Under the pieces are notes generated by a model. That model was not told the DNA's origin. It ran no database searches and was given only the letters and a program-made list of their open reading frames with translations. A program made the position numbers and the translations under genes. Positions 21,845 through 33,708 of a stretch of DNA of 64,000 bases are shown piece after piece; positions within the stretch are counted from its first letter, which is position 1, and every line of letters begins with the position of its first letter. The stretch is from Bisporella sp. PMI_857 (taxonomy: Eukaryota > Ascomycota > Leotiomycetes > Helotiales > Helotiaceae), in contig JAJSPD010000074.1 of NCBI GenBank assembly GCA_021307315.1, positions 124,001-188,000 of the forward strand, in the 5' to 3' direction.

Positions 21845-23518
21845 GCTGTGCTGTGCTGGCGCTCCACTTTCTGGTGGATAGGCAGGAAGCAAGCTCAATC
21901 AACCAGATTCATGACAGCTCATCTCTGAAATCGATCCATTTACCGCTGTCATTAATTTGGATGTTCCCCCAAGGAAGTGGGGGTTTATTCTCTGCAAGCG
22001 AAATCCAGACCAATGTTCCTTCAAGCTTTCTACATACTCCATATTGTTGCTCACGATGGCTCTCATGACTCTCTACCGTATTCCATCTTCAACAGTCACT
22101 GCTTACAATTCCAGCCTACCAGTCCTTCCTCCTTCCATGACGTACGCTTGTCTGACATATATATATATCAGTGTGAAAGATTGGATCAAGTGGCTCATGA
22201 ATCATATCTTTTCGAAAATATGCTCATTTACAACAACGAGAAGAATCAGATCAGCTCCTACCAACGGTACCCCCACTAGCCAATATATGAGATAGATTCT
22301 CCATGTTGATCAATTGCAGCCCCATTCTATCTAACCAACCAATACTGCCAATACAGGCAAACGCAAATCCTTGCCCAAGCCTCAATGGCATAAACATACG
22401 GCGCTAATTTAAATCTCCACAGCACCTTTGCTAGGGCGGAAGGAGGTCTAGGACGCTCAGGTTGTACGGACTTCCACCCATCCATTAGTGATCTGATTTC
22501 TATGTTTCTACGAGGCCATATTCTGTCATGCCTCCAGATTTAACAGCAAGGGCGTCGTTAAACTTGAGAAGGCAGCAGCGCTCATTACAAAGTATACCAC
22601 AGCCTTGAGCTTCCAATTGAGTAGTGCCACAACGGCAAGCTAATGAGCTACCAGCTCCGACTTAACTCTCAGTGGCCATGACATTTCGAAACAAGGATAT
22701 ATTCATGACTTCTTAGGTGCCATCGTCGTATTTCTAAAGACCTTTGCTTTGTTTTTGTTCCAGCCAAAACGGCCATGTGAGGTATCGCGCATCAAAGTTC
22801 TCCTGGCCTTCCTTATTTGCAATTCATCATTGAAACTCAAACGGCAGAATTAAAGTTGACTCATAGTATTATCACAGACATATACTAGATTGACCAGCGA
22901 GACCAATACTCCAAAGAATAGCAGACAGCTCGAGAGAAAAATGACTGCCTTTGTATTAGCATTCTTGAATGTAGTAGACATGGCCTCCAGCGGTATAAGC
23001 GCCAGGAATAAACACCTATAAGTATCAAAACTGCATACTTATCAAAGTTTCAAGCCAAAGAGACAATTAGGAGCCAGTCACTCGTGACAGATAGATTGCA
23101 GTATACGTCATCTCATGTTAACGCGTAATTAGAATTAGTTCCAGTAAGTACAGCTTACCTAATTAAGTCTTGTCGCCTGAATGCAACGAATTGACGGACT
23201 TCGTGATGAACCAGAAGGGGAAAAAAACAGAAAGTTGAGACTACTTAAGCATTACATATCCTCACAGCAGATCACTGGTTCAGATTGGAGAGTGTACCAG
23301 TAATCGATGTCCAGTGAAACGAAGACATCAAAATAAAAAGTTCCCTTATAGTGACGCAGACTGCAATCTCAATCAGAAAGTTGTCTGACTTATCAACGAA
23401 TGTCCGACGTTACGTTTTGATTCATGATTAAGTTAGCGCAATCAGACACTTTGTCCCACGCCGTTGCAGCTTCCTAAAAAGACGGCTATCTCAATACACT
23501 GCCTAGCTTCTGCATATC

Positions 23519-24849
23519 TTACTTCCCAGGAAACATTCCAATGGTACACATGACATCTGGATCTAACTGCACAGTCAGCTCTCTCAATCTTCTCAAATCA
23601 TCAGTCCTTTCTGGAAAATCCGCATAAGTCTTCGCTGCCGTGGAGATGATGATGCATAAATGAAACAGTTCGTTCCATGGCTCTGGCATGTGCGACCCAG
23701 TATTACGACTGTGTGATTTCATCAGCATATTGTACTCTTAAGTCGGACTTGGAGAAGATGAAAGTGGCCTTACGCTTCTGATATGTGAGACGACGGGGCC
23801 ACTGGCGTCGACCCTCCTAATGTCGAAGTACCTTGACTTGAAGTACTCTCGACCATAACACCCCCTAACTGACCAGGTATCGCAACCTCATCCCGGGTTG
23901 CAATACGTTGGCTGTCGCTATCGCTATGTATATCCCCATAACTCTCACCCTCCTGAATAACAACACGAAAGTCAAAAGCGCCCCTCGCATTTCTGACCTC
24001 CCCCTCCCTGCTTTCAGGATCCCTTAAGAACTCCTCTATGGCCACCACCTTGTAACACGGACCATAGCGACTCAAAGGGTCCAATGCTGGGTCCTGAAAG
24101 ATCAGGACGTCGCGACCTCTGAGCTCATCTGGCACCGCGCGATCTCGCTGCAGATACATCATGCGCGACTCATCTCGGACGGGCGGTTGAAAGATACACC
24201 CATTATGCGCTGCTCCTCCGGCGGCTAAGACGTTTCGGATATAAGCTTCACGTATCTCTTGGGTTGGGAGGGGGCGGTGGGAGGGGTGCATCCACAGCCC
24301 GCTGGTATCTGAGCCGGATGATGTTTCCTCCTCACCTTTCTCAGAAACCGCATTCTCAACCTCAGCTTCAGCGCCTCTACTAGCACCCGAAGCCGCACCA
24401 TCCTCGCTCGCTCCCTTCCTACGCCGTTCTCTAGGCAGTGAAGTATCTGGCGTCACCCTCCGAGAGAGAATCCAATCCTCACTCGCAGCATATACCACGG
24501 CAGTTCTCGTAGGCGGTTCCTTCGTCAACAACATAGTAGGCGACTCCCCTCCTTCAATCAAAGTATCCTCCGCGAAATAGCGCCCAAACTCTTCTAGCAT
24601 CATGACTCCCAATTGCGGACCTCCCAGATACATCTTGGATCCCGGCTGCCGAGGAGAAGGAACCGTTGGGGGCGTGGGGGAATGGGCAGCAACCTCACTC
24701 GCGAGCTTGAGCTGTTGTTTTATCATGGCGAGGATGGGCGCCGGATGCTGTTTGGTGCGGATTGCTGTGCGGTATGCTTGTCGCAGCTTGAAGATTGAGA
24801 AGCGGAGACGGGACCAGGCTTCGTTTTCGAGCCATTTTGGAGGCGTCAT
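23519..24849 (-). CDS. Uncharacterised protein, 421 aa
   Basis: Two exons (24849-23774 and 23708-23519) with a 65-base intron (GTAAGG donor, ACACAG acceptor) give 421 aa. The ATG at 24849 starts MTPPKWLENEAWSRLRFSIF, a helical and basic opening. The middle is disordered and Glu/Ser-rich (EKGEEETSSGSDTSG). More ordered pieces surround it: LGGPQLGVMMLEEFGRYFAE, TQEIREAYIRNVLAAGGAAH and DPLSRYGPCYKVVAIEEFL. Exon 2 adds PEPWNELFHLCIIISTAAKT and a short hydrophobic end. No signal peptide is seen. I recognise no family. The good codon structure and clean splice join make it a probable real gene, with ERG2 on the same strand behind it. Confidence 0.72.
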
Positions 24850-25235
24850 ATTTGGGGAGATCTAATTGATCGAAGATGGAGGGATTTGCAGAGAAAGCAC
24901 AGCTAGGTGGTGAGGTGAGAAGGATGAAGTATAGAAAACTACTGGCGCTTCAAGTGATTAAGAAAGGTGAATGGAGTGGTGTCTTTGAAGCGAACAAGTA
25001 CTGTAAGGTGCATGGCTGAGTGCATTTGAAAGAAGGTGAGCATTGGGGCATGTGAAGTTGCCTCACTATTAGAAATTCTATAGTCAACCTAGATTAATGG
25101 TGCATCATAACACGCCCGCACTATTAGCTTACAACGTTCCTTCTTCCGGAACAATCTATGAGATGCCTCCAACCCAGCTGTTAATAGACCCTAAATATCT
25201 TACTACCCGCCTTTCAACTTCTCACATGCGCCTCC
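24850..25235. other. intergenic region between ERG2 and the 421-aa gene
   Basis: A spacer of nearly 400 bases that carries the 3' end of ERG2 and the promoter of the next minus-strand gene. Nothing else is seen. Confidence 0.5.
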
Positions 25236-26034
25236 TTAAAATTTTCCTCTCAAAAGATTCTGCACCATCTCCCGTCCCGTGACCCAACTCGTTCTCCACA
25301 ACGTTGGGAAATCCAGCGTGCTGGTGAATGTATCCGCATAGCCGAAGAATAGCATAGGAGGAATCCAACCACGAGCATACTCGAGCGCAAAGCAGGCCTC
25401 AGGCATCTTATACTGCTTGACGTCTCCTCTTTTCAAATGGTGAACGGAGCCTTGGGGATAGACCTCGGGTTGGTAGATACCTTTGCCGGGTGAGTAGGCG
25501 ACCTGGGTACCAGAGAGGATGTGGAAGTAGTCGTCGGCGGTATGACGACCAGTGTGGCCTTCCGTGCCGATGGCGGTTCCTGGGTTTGGTTAGCAATTTC
25601 GCAGCTTAAAATCCGAAGGAAAAGGAATTTCTTTACCAAAAATGATAAGGTATTCAGTTACGCCTAGTTCCCGTGGTTAGCCGGTCATGTGATTTTCTCT
25701 TCAAGGAGGAATGGAACCACATACTCGCGTGGATAATGTACATGGCGCCCATCGCTCCTCCGGCGTTGTTCAAAATCCACTCCTCGTCAAGGTTCACGCG
25801 GCTGCCGTGCTTCTCGCTCAGCTCGCTCACGATGAACTCCACTACCCTGGTGGTGTCGTTGCCATGCGCGCCGAGAGCCCGCTGTGACAGGTCGTGCAGC
25901 TCGGTAGGCGTGAAGATGTAGAACGACTCCAGGTTCTGCTCGAGGACGTAGAACAGCGCCGACAGTGCCGCAAGGACGAGCGCGACGATGCTGAGGCTGT
26001 TGAACGATGAAGCGGTTTTCGTCTTGGCCGCCAT
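25236..26034 (-). CDS. ERG2: C-8 sterol isomerase (ergosterol biosynthesis)
   Basis: Three exons (26034-25725, 25663-25637, 25579-25236) give 226 aa, the normal family size. The middle exon is only 27 bases. Erg2 shifts the double bond from C8 to C7 in fecosterol to give episterol in the endoplasmic reticulum, a late step of ergosterol synthesis. It is homologous to the animal sigma-1 receptor. A single N-terminal membrane helix ([20 protein letters not shown]) precedes the core. Family hallmarks are [20 protein letters not shown] and IHAS, then [20 protein letters not shown], then [20 protein letters not shown]. Introns of 61 and 57 bases restore [17 protein letters not shown]. Erg2 enzymes are known targets of morpholine fungicides. 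The assignment is very safe. Confidence 0.97.
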
Positions 26035-26746
26035 TGCTTGATGAGAGTCCCCAAAGTGGTTTTCGATGGAAAAAGTGAAGGAGAGGAAAATCGTGTTGCT
26101 ATTAAAGAGCGAGCGCGTGGAAGAAAGAGACGGAAGGAAATGGTCCCCGCGCGGATGCAAATAAACGTACGGAATCCACGGGCAGCGACAAGGAGAAAAC
26201 ACGAATTCGAAGGTGCAGGAGAATTTTGATATTGCAGATGTTGGGGATATTAAATGCGGGAAGGCTGATCCCGCAAGCGGCTAGTCCTAGTTGGGGAATG
26301 AACCCCTTTTTTACTAAATCGTATTCGGGTCACGCAACATCAGCCAACCATAGAAGAGGTTGTCCTAAAATCATGAATGGAAGCATTCGAACTTAGAGCT
26401 AGGTGATGAGATGAAACTAATCATTTGTCACAATATAGCAATGATGCTCGTTGTGAGGAATTTCACTGTTACCTGCTTGTGGTTAGCCGGATTAATAATT
26501 TACAGAAATTGAGTTCTTCAGAGTTTCTGTCTAAATTGCACTGAGACAAAGCAGCCTATGGCTTGTAGTTTGCCATAAGCTATCCAAGCTTATTCAGGAT
26601 GCTTGCTGACAATTGGATGATTTGTAGAAGCAAATATATACAACGACCATGTGACGACGAGGCTAACAAGCAGCCTTGCATGTGTGGATTTTATGGGCCA
26701 CCGTAATTAAGTTCTTGCGCTTCTCTAACGACTGATATTGACAACA
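26035..26746. other. ERG2 promoter region
   Basis: About 700 bases upstream of ERG2. The first 200 bases are probably its 5' untranslated leader and core promoter. No gene and no clear sterol-response element were identified by eye. Confidence 0.45.
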
Positions 26747-27000
26747 TCAAGGCCATAGTTCGTGCTCCCCATTCAAATCGCCAACATGTCGATGTTCCGG
26801 GCGAAGAGGCTCGATCTTGGATGCTTTGTCAATATCAAAGTCATACGTGACCACACCAAGCGAAAGATCTTTGCAGAACACGAGGCGGAAAGGTGCGCGC
26901 AACCCGGTTTCCTGATTGAACCTCAGATTTCCATCCTGCCCACTGTTGAGCCCGAGAACAATCGCTGATATGTGCCCTTCCATAGACAAGCTCTGCGATA
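26747..27000 (-). other. coding-like segment, possible last exon of an unmodelled gene
   Basis: A minus-strand frame follows a possible acceptor (TATCGCAG) and stays open to a stop at 26747. The predicted residues include HISAIVLGLNSGQDGNLRF and RLVFCKDLSLGVVTYDFDI, which look like folded beta-rich protein rather than random sequence. An upstream exon should lie around 27000-27300, but I could not assemble one with matching phase. The product is unknown. It may be a gene remnant. Confidence 0.22.
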
Positions 27001-27970
27001 TATAATCAGAAACTTAAGTCTGCCAGCCAGAACTCGCGTCCAGGCGCAGCTCGAATTGAGCCAAATGCACAGCTATACCCGCTCCACGCAGATCCGAAAT
27101 AGGTGTATAGAGGGAGGCAAGGCTAGAGGTGTACTAAGAGATTTCAAGATGACGAGGGTATGTCGCTCGCTGGGACGTTTATTTTGGGAGGTGAGTGTAG
27201 GAGCCAGAGGCTGACGGCACTTCATAGTATAACTTCAGAGTCAACGCGCTCGCTGGATCAATTCCAGGGGTAAAGAAGGCACAATGGTAGGACTTGCAGC
27301 AGTATCTTCGAGTAAGGGACGGTTCGAGGGTATGTTGCAATTGCGGGGATTGGCTTCAATCGAGGAATTCCATTCACATAGGTTGATGCTATGATGTTAG
27401 ATGCGACACCTTTGTATAACATTTGACAAATAGAGCTGGCGTTGGGGATCAATTGTAACAAGAATTATACCTCCAAGCGGCTTGCTCAATGCTAGGCTAC
27501 GTTCTACCTGAGGCTTCTTCATGGTTGATTAAGTGGTTTTTTTTTCAAGAGCATGAAAAGGCTGTTTCCGAACCCCAAGTGATACAGGGTTACTTAGTAG
27601 TCCTCGATTCTTGGTTATGTTGCAAATTATCGGAGTCATCAAGCGTAATAGTCAAGCATTGTATTGAAAATTCAAACAAACGGCAGCCCGTCTTGATTTG
27701 GAAAGCAAACAGAAAACAAGCATAGCACCTTACTTGTCTACCTCGCCTTGTACAAGCCTTGCAAAGTTATTCTTCTTACCTGAGAACTGCTAATCACCAT
27801 TTATGTCAGGCTTCAGGTTACGGACTTCGCACCTACCTTGATTTTATGGCTTCCTTCTTATTTCTTCAGAATCTCTGGCTAACAACAAACAACCGCCACG
27901 AAGGATATAAATCTCTCCTATACCCTTCTAAGTAACTCACCATTGTGTTACACAATTACAATAAGTCAAC
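27001..27970. other. intergenic region upstream of the Arb2-domain gene
   Basis: No supported gene. The last 150 bases are pyrimidine-rich before the ATG at 27971, as is common in fungal promoters. Confidence 0.4.
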
Positions 27971-29382
27971 ATGTACCGCCGTCTTCGATCTGGTCTCCCG
28001 AAAGACCCAGTTTACCCGTCTAATCTTGAAGGATTAGGGTAAATTGATTCATTATGTTCGGGCTACATGTTTGCCAGCTAACCTTCTTTAGATACTACAT
28101 CAATGAGAAAGATGAGATCCGCAACATCGAGAATCCAAAAGCCTACTTCAAGTTCTTCCTCACCAGGAACGATCGCTACAATGCTCTTCAGAGGGAAGCT
28201 ATGAACGGTGAGCCAATCTCTTAACGTTTTGACTCCATTCACCACCTCATCCAAGTTTGACACAAAGCAAAGAAAGACTCGTCTATTATTCGATATACTA
28301 ATGTATTGTAGAGAGCATCCGCAAAATTGTCTTCGATCGTCTCATTGCTCTCAATCTCGACAAGATTCGCCTGCCCCTCGGAGCTACCGAAGACGAACCC
28401 AATGTCCCAATCTTCATCTCCTCCAACCTCTCATCCCACAAACGCATTGTCGTCCTTTTCTATGAGAACAACCAGGACCTTGGGATCTTTGCTCATCGAA
28501 TTCTCGGAGGAAATGGCGGTATCAATGTTGGATCTGCAGTAAACTTCGTTAAGCATATCCAGTCCTTGAACACCAAAGATGGTGGCGAGGCACCAGGTAT
28601 TGTTCTCGCAAATTTGGGTCAGCTTCGATGGTGGCGCCGCGGCAAAAAGGCATGCACACAAGTCTCCTGGTTTGCGCTTCCCCAACACTCAGTTACTGAT
28701 CCACCATACCTTTTCCACCCTGTTAAAAACACGATTCCAGGGAACCGTAGTACGGCTGAGCATGTAGATTACATCTTCAACCACGTCATCAAGGAACTAG
28801 CAAGCGCCAATGTGAAATTGGATATCGTCGGTGTCTCAGAAGGTGCTGTCCGCGTTGCTAAGTTTCTGAACGATGAAGCCAACTTCGCAACATGGGGAAG
28901 CAGAGCCGAAGCTTTCGCTGCCGTAGCTACTTATTTCCACGCTGACGAGATCACCAACTCTGCATTCGGCGAGTGGTTCAAAAATCGTGGACGCGTGTAC
29001 CTACAATCTGAGTGAGTTTCCTTTCTTTTCTGCTCCTCTTCTATCACAAAAGCAGAGGATTAACATGTTTCCATGTAGTGAGCCAAGCGGTACGCTACTT
29101 GCTCCACCTTCAGGTACAAAGCGTATTCCTGCACATGGCGCTCCCATATTTAGTCTTGGTCAACCATACTACAGCGAGATACAGCTACCACATGGTTATA
29201 AGACAATTATCGACTGGTTTCAAGAGGTTGCGTCCGACGAGCAGTATGTCAATCCAACTTTCGAGGGATTTGATTTTGATGATGGTACGGATGAAGAGCC
29301 TTATTGGTCTAATAAGGATGACATGTTGCATGATGAACTATTGGTTAGTGACAAGAAGGCAGAGGAGGTTGATGTTGAGTAA
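27971..29382 (+). CDS. Arb2-domain protein with alpha/beta-hydrolase-like fold
   Basis: Four exons (27971-28038, 28092-28207, 28312-29011, 29079-29382) give 395 aa with consistent phases. The start (MYRRLRSGLPKDPVYPSNLE) and the following GYYINEKDEIRNI, NRDRYN-type and REAMN pieces match the FAM172/Arb2 family opening. A hydrolase-like nucleophile elbow, GVSEG, has Ser237, preceded by a strand (VKLDIVGV). In fission yeast Arb2 partners Argonaute in the ARC complex that feeds heterochromatin formation. Many filamentous fungi carry extra paralogues whose roles are unknown, so a silencing function here is inference. The C-terminus is acidic (FDFDDGTDEEPYW). The gene converges on Rho3. Confidence 0.85.
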
Positions 29383-29990
29383 GTGTATGGGGGTTAGCCC
29401 AGCTGAGGAAAGCTGGCGATCATTTATGGGAACGGGACGGCTCATTTAGATCTGATGCGGGGTGACTGAGAGAGCACAATGATAGATACATGAATCACAG
29501 AGACATTATACTATGTTGCAGGACACTCTAAATAATGCAAAGTTGTTACTCCTCTCTGTCCTGTTCTGATGCAGTATCGCAATTTTGCATGATGACATGT
29601 TGGAAAGACATCCAAGGCTATGAAGGTCATAAGCTGTTCGTTCTATTACATTTTGTATAAACCCTAGCCCATCCCTAATCCTCCCCTTAGTACAGGCGCC
29701 TGGCGTATGTGCATTGAATAGAAGGTAATGAAGAATTGAAAAAGACACCTTACGCATGGCGTCCTGTATTATAAAGAAAATCGGTATGGTCTAGGCATCA
29801 GATGCATGACCATCGCATTACGCACAATGCGATAGTTGTGCATCATCCTGAGTCGTACCTCCTTTATATCCTTGCAAAGTATGTACGGTTGTTAAAAGTC
29901 GTCCTCCCCGGTTTAAAAAAAAAAAGCAGACGCTCAAATGGGCCATCCCAACGCCGAGCAAAAGAAGTGCATCCCATCTTATCTCCCCAT
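29383..29990. other. convergent intergenic region between the Arb2-domain gene and Rho3
   Basis: A 600-base spacer between two 3' ends, which should carry both polyadenylation regions. No gene is seen. Confidence 0.5.
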
Positions 29991-30854
29991 CTACATGACA
30001 GCACACTTCGAGTCGTCCTTTCCACCGTTCGACTTCACGCTAAGCGCTACTCTTGCTGCCTCTGTGAACGCCTCATTGACTCCTCTATTCCGCATCGCCG
30101 AGCACTCCAGATATCGCAATGCATTGATCCTCCTGGCGACCTCGAGACCCTTATCATAATCAATCATGTCCTTTTTCTCCTTGCGCGCACCCTCTGCACC
30201 TTCCGCCTCGCCGTCCTCGCCTTGTTCGCGGAGATCGCATTTCAGAGCAACGAGTACAAGCTTGACGCCTTGGCAGTTTTCGGCGATCTCGCCAACCCAT
30301 TTGGATTCGACGTTCTCGAGAGAGTCTTTAGAGTCGACGCTGAAGCAGAGCATGATGCAGTGGGTGTCGTCGTAAGAGAGGGAGCGCAAGCGGTCGAATT
30401 CTTCTTGGCCAGCTGTGTCCCAGAGGGAGAGCTCGATGTGTACATTGTCGACGAAGATATCTGCGCTCCATCAGTAATGCCGCAGAAGGGGTGATCGAGA
30501 GTTTCTTACCATGGACGTAGTTCTCGAAGACAGTTGGCTCGTAGACCGTGGGGAAGTAGCTGTGACGTTTGTCAGTATCTGCTAGCACACCGACTGCGAT
30601 GGATTGGAACCGCCAATGGACAAGCTCACCCTCTTGTAAATACGTTTAGCAGCGACGTCTTTCCACATGCACCGTCCCCTCTGCTAAGTATCAGCGAATT
30701 GCTCGATTAATTACCAAGCGCGTGCCGAGCTAAGGGAACACGCATGCTGTGTTGCTCCTGCGCATGGCATTGTGCTCCCAGCTCGCGCAGCAGATACATA
30801 CAATAACACTAGTTTCCTCTGCGTAGTTTTGTTTCCTCCTAGACCGCACGGCAT
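29991..30854 (-). CDS. RHO3: Rho-family small GTPase, Rho3 type
   Basis: Four exons (30854-30802, 30680-30630, 30559-30510, 30460-29991) with introns of 121, 70 and 49 bases give 207 aa. Exons 2 and 3 are only about 50 bases each. The P-loop is GDGACGKT (residues 19-26). Switch I follows with YFPTVYEPTVFENYVHDIFV, switch II with WDTAGQEEFDRLRSLSYDD. The guanine motif is LKCDL-like and the SAM motif is ECSAMRNRGV. The C-terminus CAVM is a CAAX box for prenylation, and the DNVHIEL stretch is characteristic of Rho3. Rho3 directs exocytosis and actin polarity at hyphal tips. An insert between the guanine motif and the last helices is Glu/Gly-rich (GEDGEAEGAEGARKEKK), longer than in yeast but common in filamentous fungi. 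Confidence 0.95.
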
Positions 30855-31931
30855 CTTGTCTAACAGTGGTGTGCAATAAGTATGTCTAGTTCCCCTATTT
30901 AGATGCGACGAAACTGTAGTCTTGGTATGGGTACGGTAAGTTCGCGGGTCGTCTAGCAGTGAATGCTGCGATGTAACGTAATGAGAGATCTGTTCTTAAC
31001 TATGTGCGTGTATCGTGTGGTGACGAAAACCTTCGTCAGGATGAGGCTTTGGGGGATCCAAGATTTGGGGATTGCGGATTTGAGTTAGGATGCGGAATAG
31101 CCAAGGCTAGCCCAGAGATTTGCCTTTTGAACTTTTCCAATTCCAGACCCTTGCCACCAACCTTCTCCCTTCTGATTCACCTTCACTTTTCTGGGGTAAA
31201 TGGAGAAGGCTACTTAATCATGAATTATTGTTCGATTCGTAAGCTATTATTCAATTACGAGGTCTAAAGTTTAAATCAGTTGTCTTTTAGTACCTGAGAC
31301 ATGTTGTTATTTATACACTGCGGCAAAATGCGATCTCACATACTCTTACAACTCCGAGCGAGAGCGGTTATGCAAGCCTTTTATTGACGTGGCGCAGGCC
31401 GCAGAGATCTACACATGGAAGATGAATTCGTGTTAGGCTGTGGCTGATGCACTGAAGGAGGATGATTGGTTGTATGACATGTATGATGTTGATCATGTCG
31501 ACTCGGGACTTGTCAGCTGGGTTTTGCCAGCTGTACTCACAATGCGATCTACCACAGACGGACAACTCAACGAACAACATACTTGATGACTGGTTGCAGC
31601 ATTTTCTCAGCCTCTTGACAAGACGCTAGTTTCGATCCTTAACCTCCGAGACAATGAGAACTTGAGGCCGCCAGCAACACATATGCGGAGTCAGCAATGC
31701 AGAGAACTGAATGCGATTCGTTAATAGGAAGACATGGACACACTTTCCAGAACTTGTTAGTCAACTAGGAGCAAACAGATGGTTTATGCATGGAGGAACA
31801 ATCCAGCGACAACAAACACTCGTATCCTGCTCAGGGCCAATAACCAAAGCGCACATCCCCAGCTGATATCTGTTCTTTACTCTGCCAAGAAAGGATAGCC
31901 CACTATGCCCGTGGTCAGTCTCCGCGATCCT
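30855..31931. other. intergenic region upstream of Rho3
   Basis: About 1.1 kb. The part next to 30.85 kb is the Rho3 promoter. Further right the sequence has no supported gene and borders a decayed dehydrogenase. Confidence 0.45.
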
Positions 31932-32706
31932 TTAAGACATGGCCTCAAGCCCAAGCATATCCCAATTGCACCAGATCACCTTTCTATCCGTAAAATCGGG
32001 CTTCGGTCCTAGCGACCCAGACTACAAAAGAAGCTGGTAGCTTGACTTTGAATCCGTCAGCAAATCCTGGCTCTCATTAACATGAGGTCACTTGCTGTCA
32101 TCTTTGGGGAGCACTCTTCTGTCTTTGCATCCACCGCTGTCTCTACGACTCCAGGATGTGCGGTCACGAAATGGCGAGTGGGATGTTCTCTCTAGAGATA
32201 TTCAAACAGCTTTGTAGAAGCAATCTTGGAGGTTGCATATGAAGAATTCCCAGGTACATATAGCAAAGTTGCAATAACACTTGTGAAATTGATCACTCTT
32301 GCATCCTCAGCCAGGATAGCTACTGTCTTTGCGACTATGAAAGTCCCTTTGACGTTAATTTCATGCCCATTGTCCACGGAGATATCCGCAACACTCTGGA
32401 TGTCTGGGAGGTACCCAGCGTTAAATATCAGGAAATCCACTAGTCCGAGTGTCAATTTGATATTCTGGAAAGCTGGTGTGACGGATGCTTCATTCGAAAC
32501 ATCGGCCTTTACTACTGACATAATAGTCTTTGGATATATGGTCTCAATTGAGTTCATGGCGTCGACAAGCTTTTTCTCTGTATGGCCAAAATGGCTACCT
32601 TGGAGGCGCCTGCTTTGGCAAATACTCGGGCCATGGCAAAGCCTAGTCCAGTTCCAGTGCCCGTGATGGCAATAGTCTTACCTTTGACCCAGAGCAGCAG
32701 GGTCAT
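31932..32706 (-). pseudogene. Decayed short-chain dehydrogenase/reductase
   Basis: The minus strand from an ATG at 32706 reads KGKTIAITGTGTGLGFAMAR, a perfect Rossmann start with the TGxxxGxG motif. Later come ADVSNEASVTPAF, FLIFNAGYLPD, the catalytic-type segment VPGNSSYATSKIASTKLFEY and, past a stop, HFVTAHPGVVETAVDAKT. These are the classical SDR elements, including NAG and YxxxK. The frame is broken near 32577 by the loss of one base. A TAG at 32192-32194 replaces what should be a sense codon, most simply CAG. At least two further shifts occur towards the C-terminus near 31970-32070, where W-x-N-W-D still shows. The enzyme cannot be made in one piece. An intron could explain one shift, but not the stop inside conserved sequence. 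Confidence 0.82.
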
Positions 32707-32885
32707 CGCTTGCCATCACGCTGTCTTATATTGATCAGTCATGGTTACTACAATAATAACTTAATGGTAACTCACTTGATCTCTAATAGTCTCTATATCA
32801 TCTAATGGATCTATTGTATCTATTTTGAAACTGATTTGGTACGTAGAGGAGATTCCACCGACGTTTCATATTTCAGAATCAGCAC

Positions 32886-33095
32886 GTGTTAGCCAAAGCC
32901 GCCCGAACCTCATCGTCTCTATGCTTTACCATTTCTTCAATGCTCATTCATCGCAACCTTCAAATATGTCTCTCCACTAGGGATCTCCTCAAATTCTTTA
33001 GCCAGATTCATTGCATCATTAATAGCATGGTTAGTCCTGGACCTCCTTTTGTCATCAAGGCTAAAAGTGCAGCAGGCGCCGCAAGTCGGTCAGCG
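32886..33095 (-). pseudogene. Relic of an unknown coding sequence
   Basis: Three reading frames in succession carry protein-like residues: ADRLAAPAALLALMTKGGPG, then AINDAMNLAKEFEEIPSGE and TYLKVAMNE, then EEMVKHRDDEVRAALANTC. Single-base changes in length separate them near 33033 and near 32943. The amphipathic helical pattern over all three suggests one former protein. I do not know its family. It lies directly upstream of the decayed dehydrogenase on the same strand, so both may have been lost together. Confidence 0.45.
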
Positions 33096-33708
33096 ATTTA
33101 ATAGCAACTCATAAACTCCTCATCTAACCTATGTTTTGACAATTTTATCTTATATGCAAGTCATGAGCAGGAGATGACTGCATAACGATGTAATGCCCTG
33201 CCAGGCTGAGCTTCACGTGGCTTGGTATATTCTTTCATGAAACAATATAAAGCCTTAAAAAAAAGGACGTTTCATGAATGCTTACAATTTAAGGCCCTGT
33301 TTCACTGCTTTTTCTTTCATGGTGTTTATGTCAAGGAGACAAGGTACAAACAGAGATTCACCTAGGTCATGGAATTTGCTATCGAAAAAGACCTTTGCCA
33401 AGTCTGTTACGGCTACAATTGTATGGATACAAGTGGACCAAATCGTGATACCAGAGTCTGCCTCCGATTAGCATGTGAATACTGTTGACACTTCTCACAG
33501 CCGTATATAACAGACTCTTGCAACGTAATATAAACCATTCTCAATGAAAACTTTTATGTACGGTAGGAATGCGCCAGATGCGACCCATTGTTGAAACTAA
33601 CATCTTTCAAAAGGCCGCCCCAAAAACATTGGGTATCATTTCTCTAATACAAATCTAGCCTCCCAACCCAAAATAACTTGATGCCTTTGTATTCCTATTT
33701 ATGTGGAT
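33096..33708. other. gene-free spacer
   Basis: AT-rich spacer between a relic and the 3' end of the rhodopsin-domain gene. One plus-strand open frame near 33274-33471 has no recognisable product. Confidence 0.4.

Larger units (their letters stand above)
20750..23518. other. long intergenic region upstream of the OPT transporter
   Basis: About 2.8 kb without a convincing gene. It contains a polypurine GA-rich stretch (21265-21318), a run of about a dozen G (21598-21609) and a CA/CT microsatellite (21811-21844). Several open frames of 60-140 codons cross these repeats and are not believable proteins. The part nearest 20.8 kb is the OPT promoter. Confidence 0.5.

Noticed and set aside
20832..22295. 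Several overlapping plus-strand open frames upstream of the OPT gene
   Set aside because: They run through GA and CT repeats, give low-complexity peptides and overlap one another in different frames.
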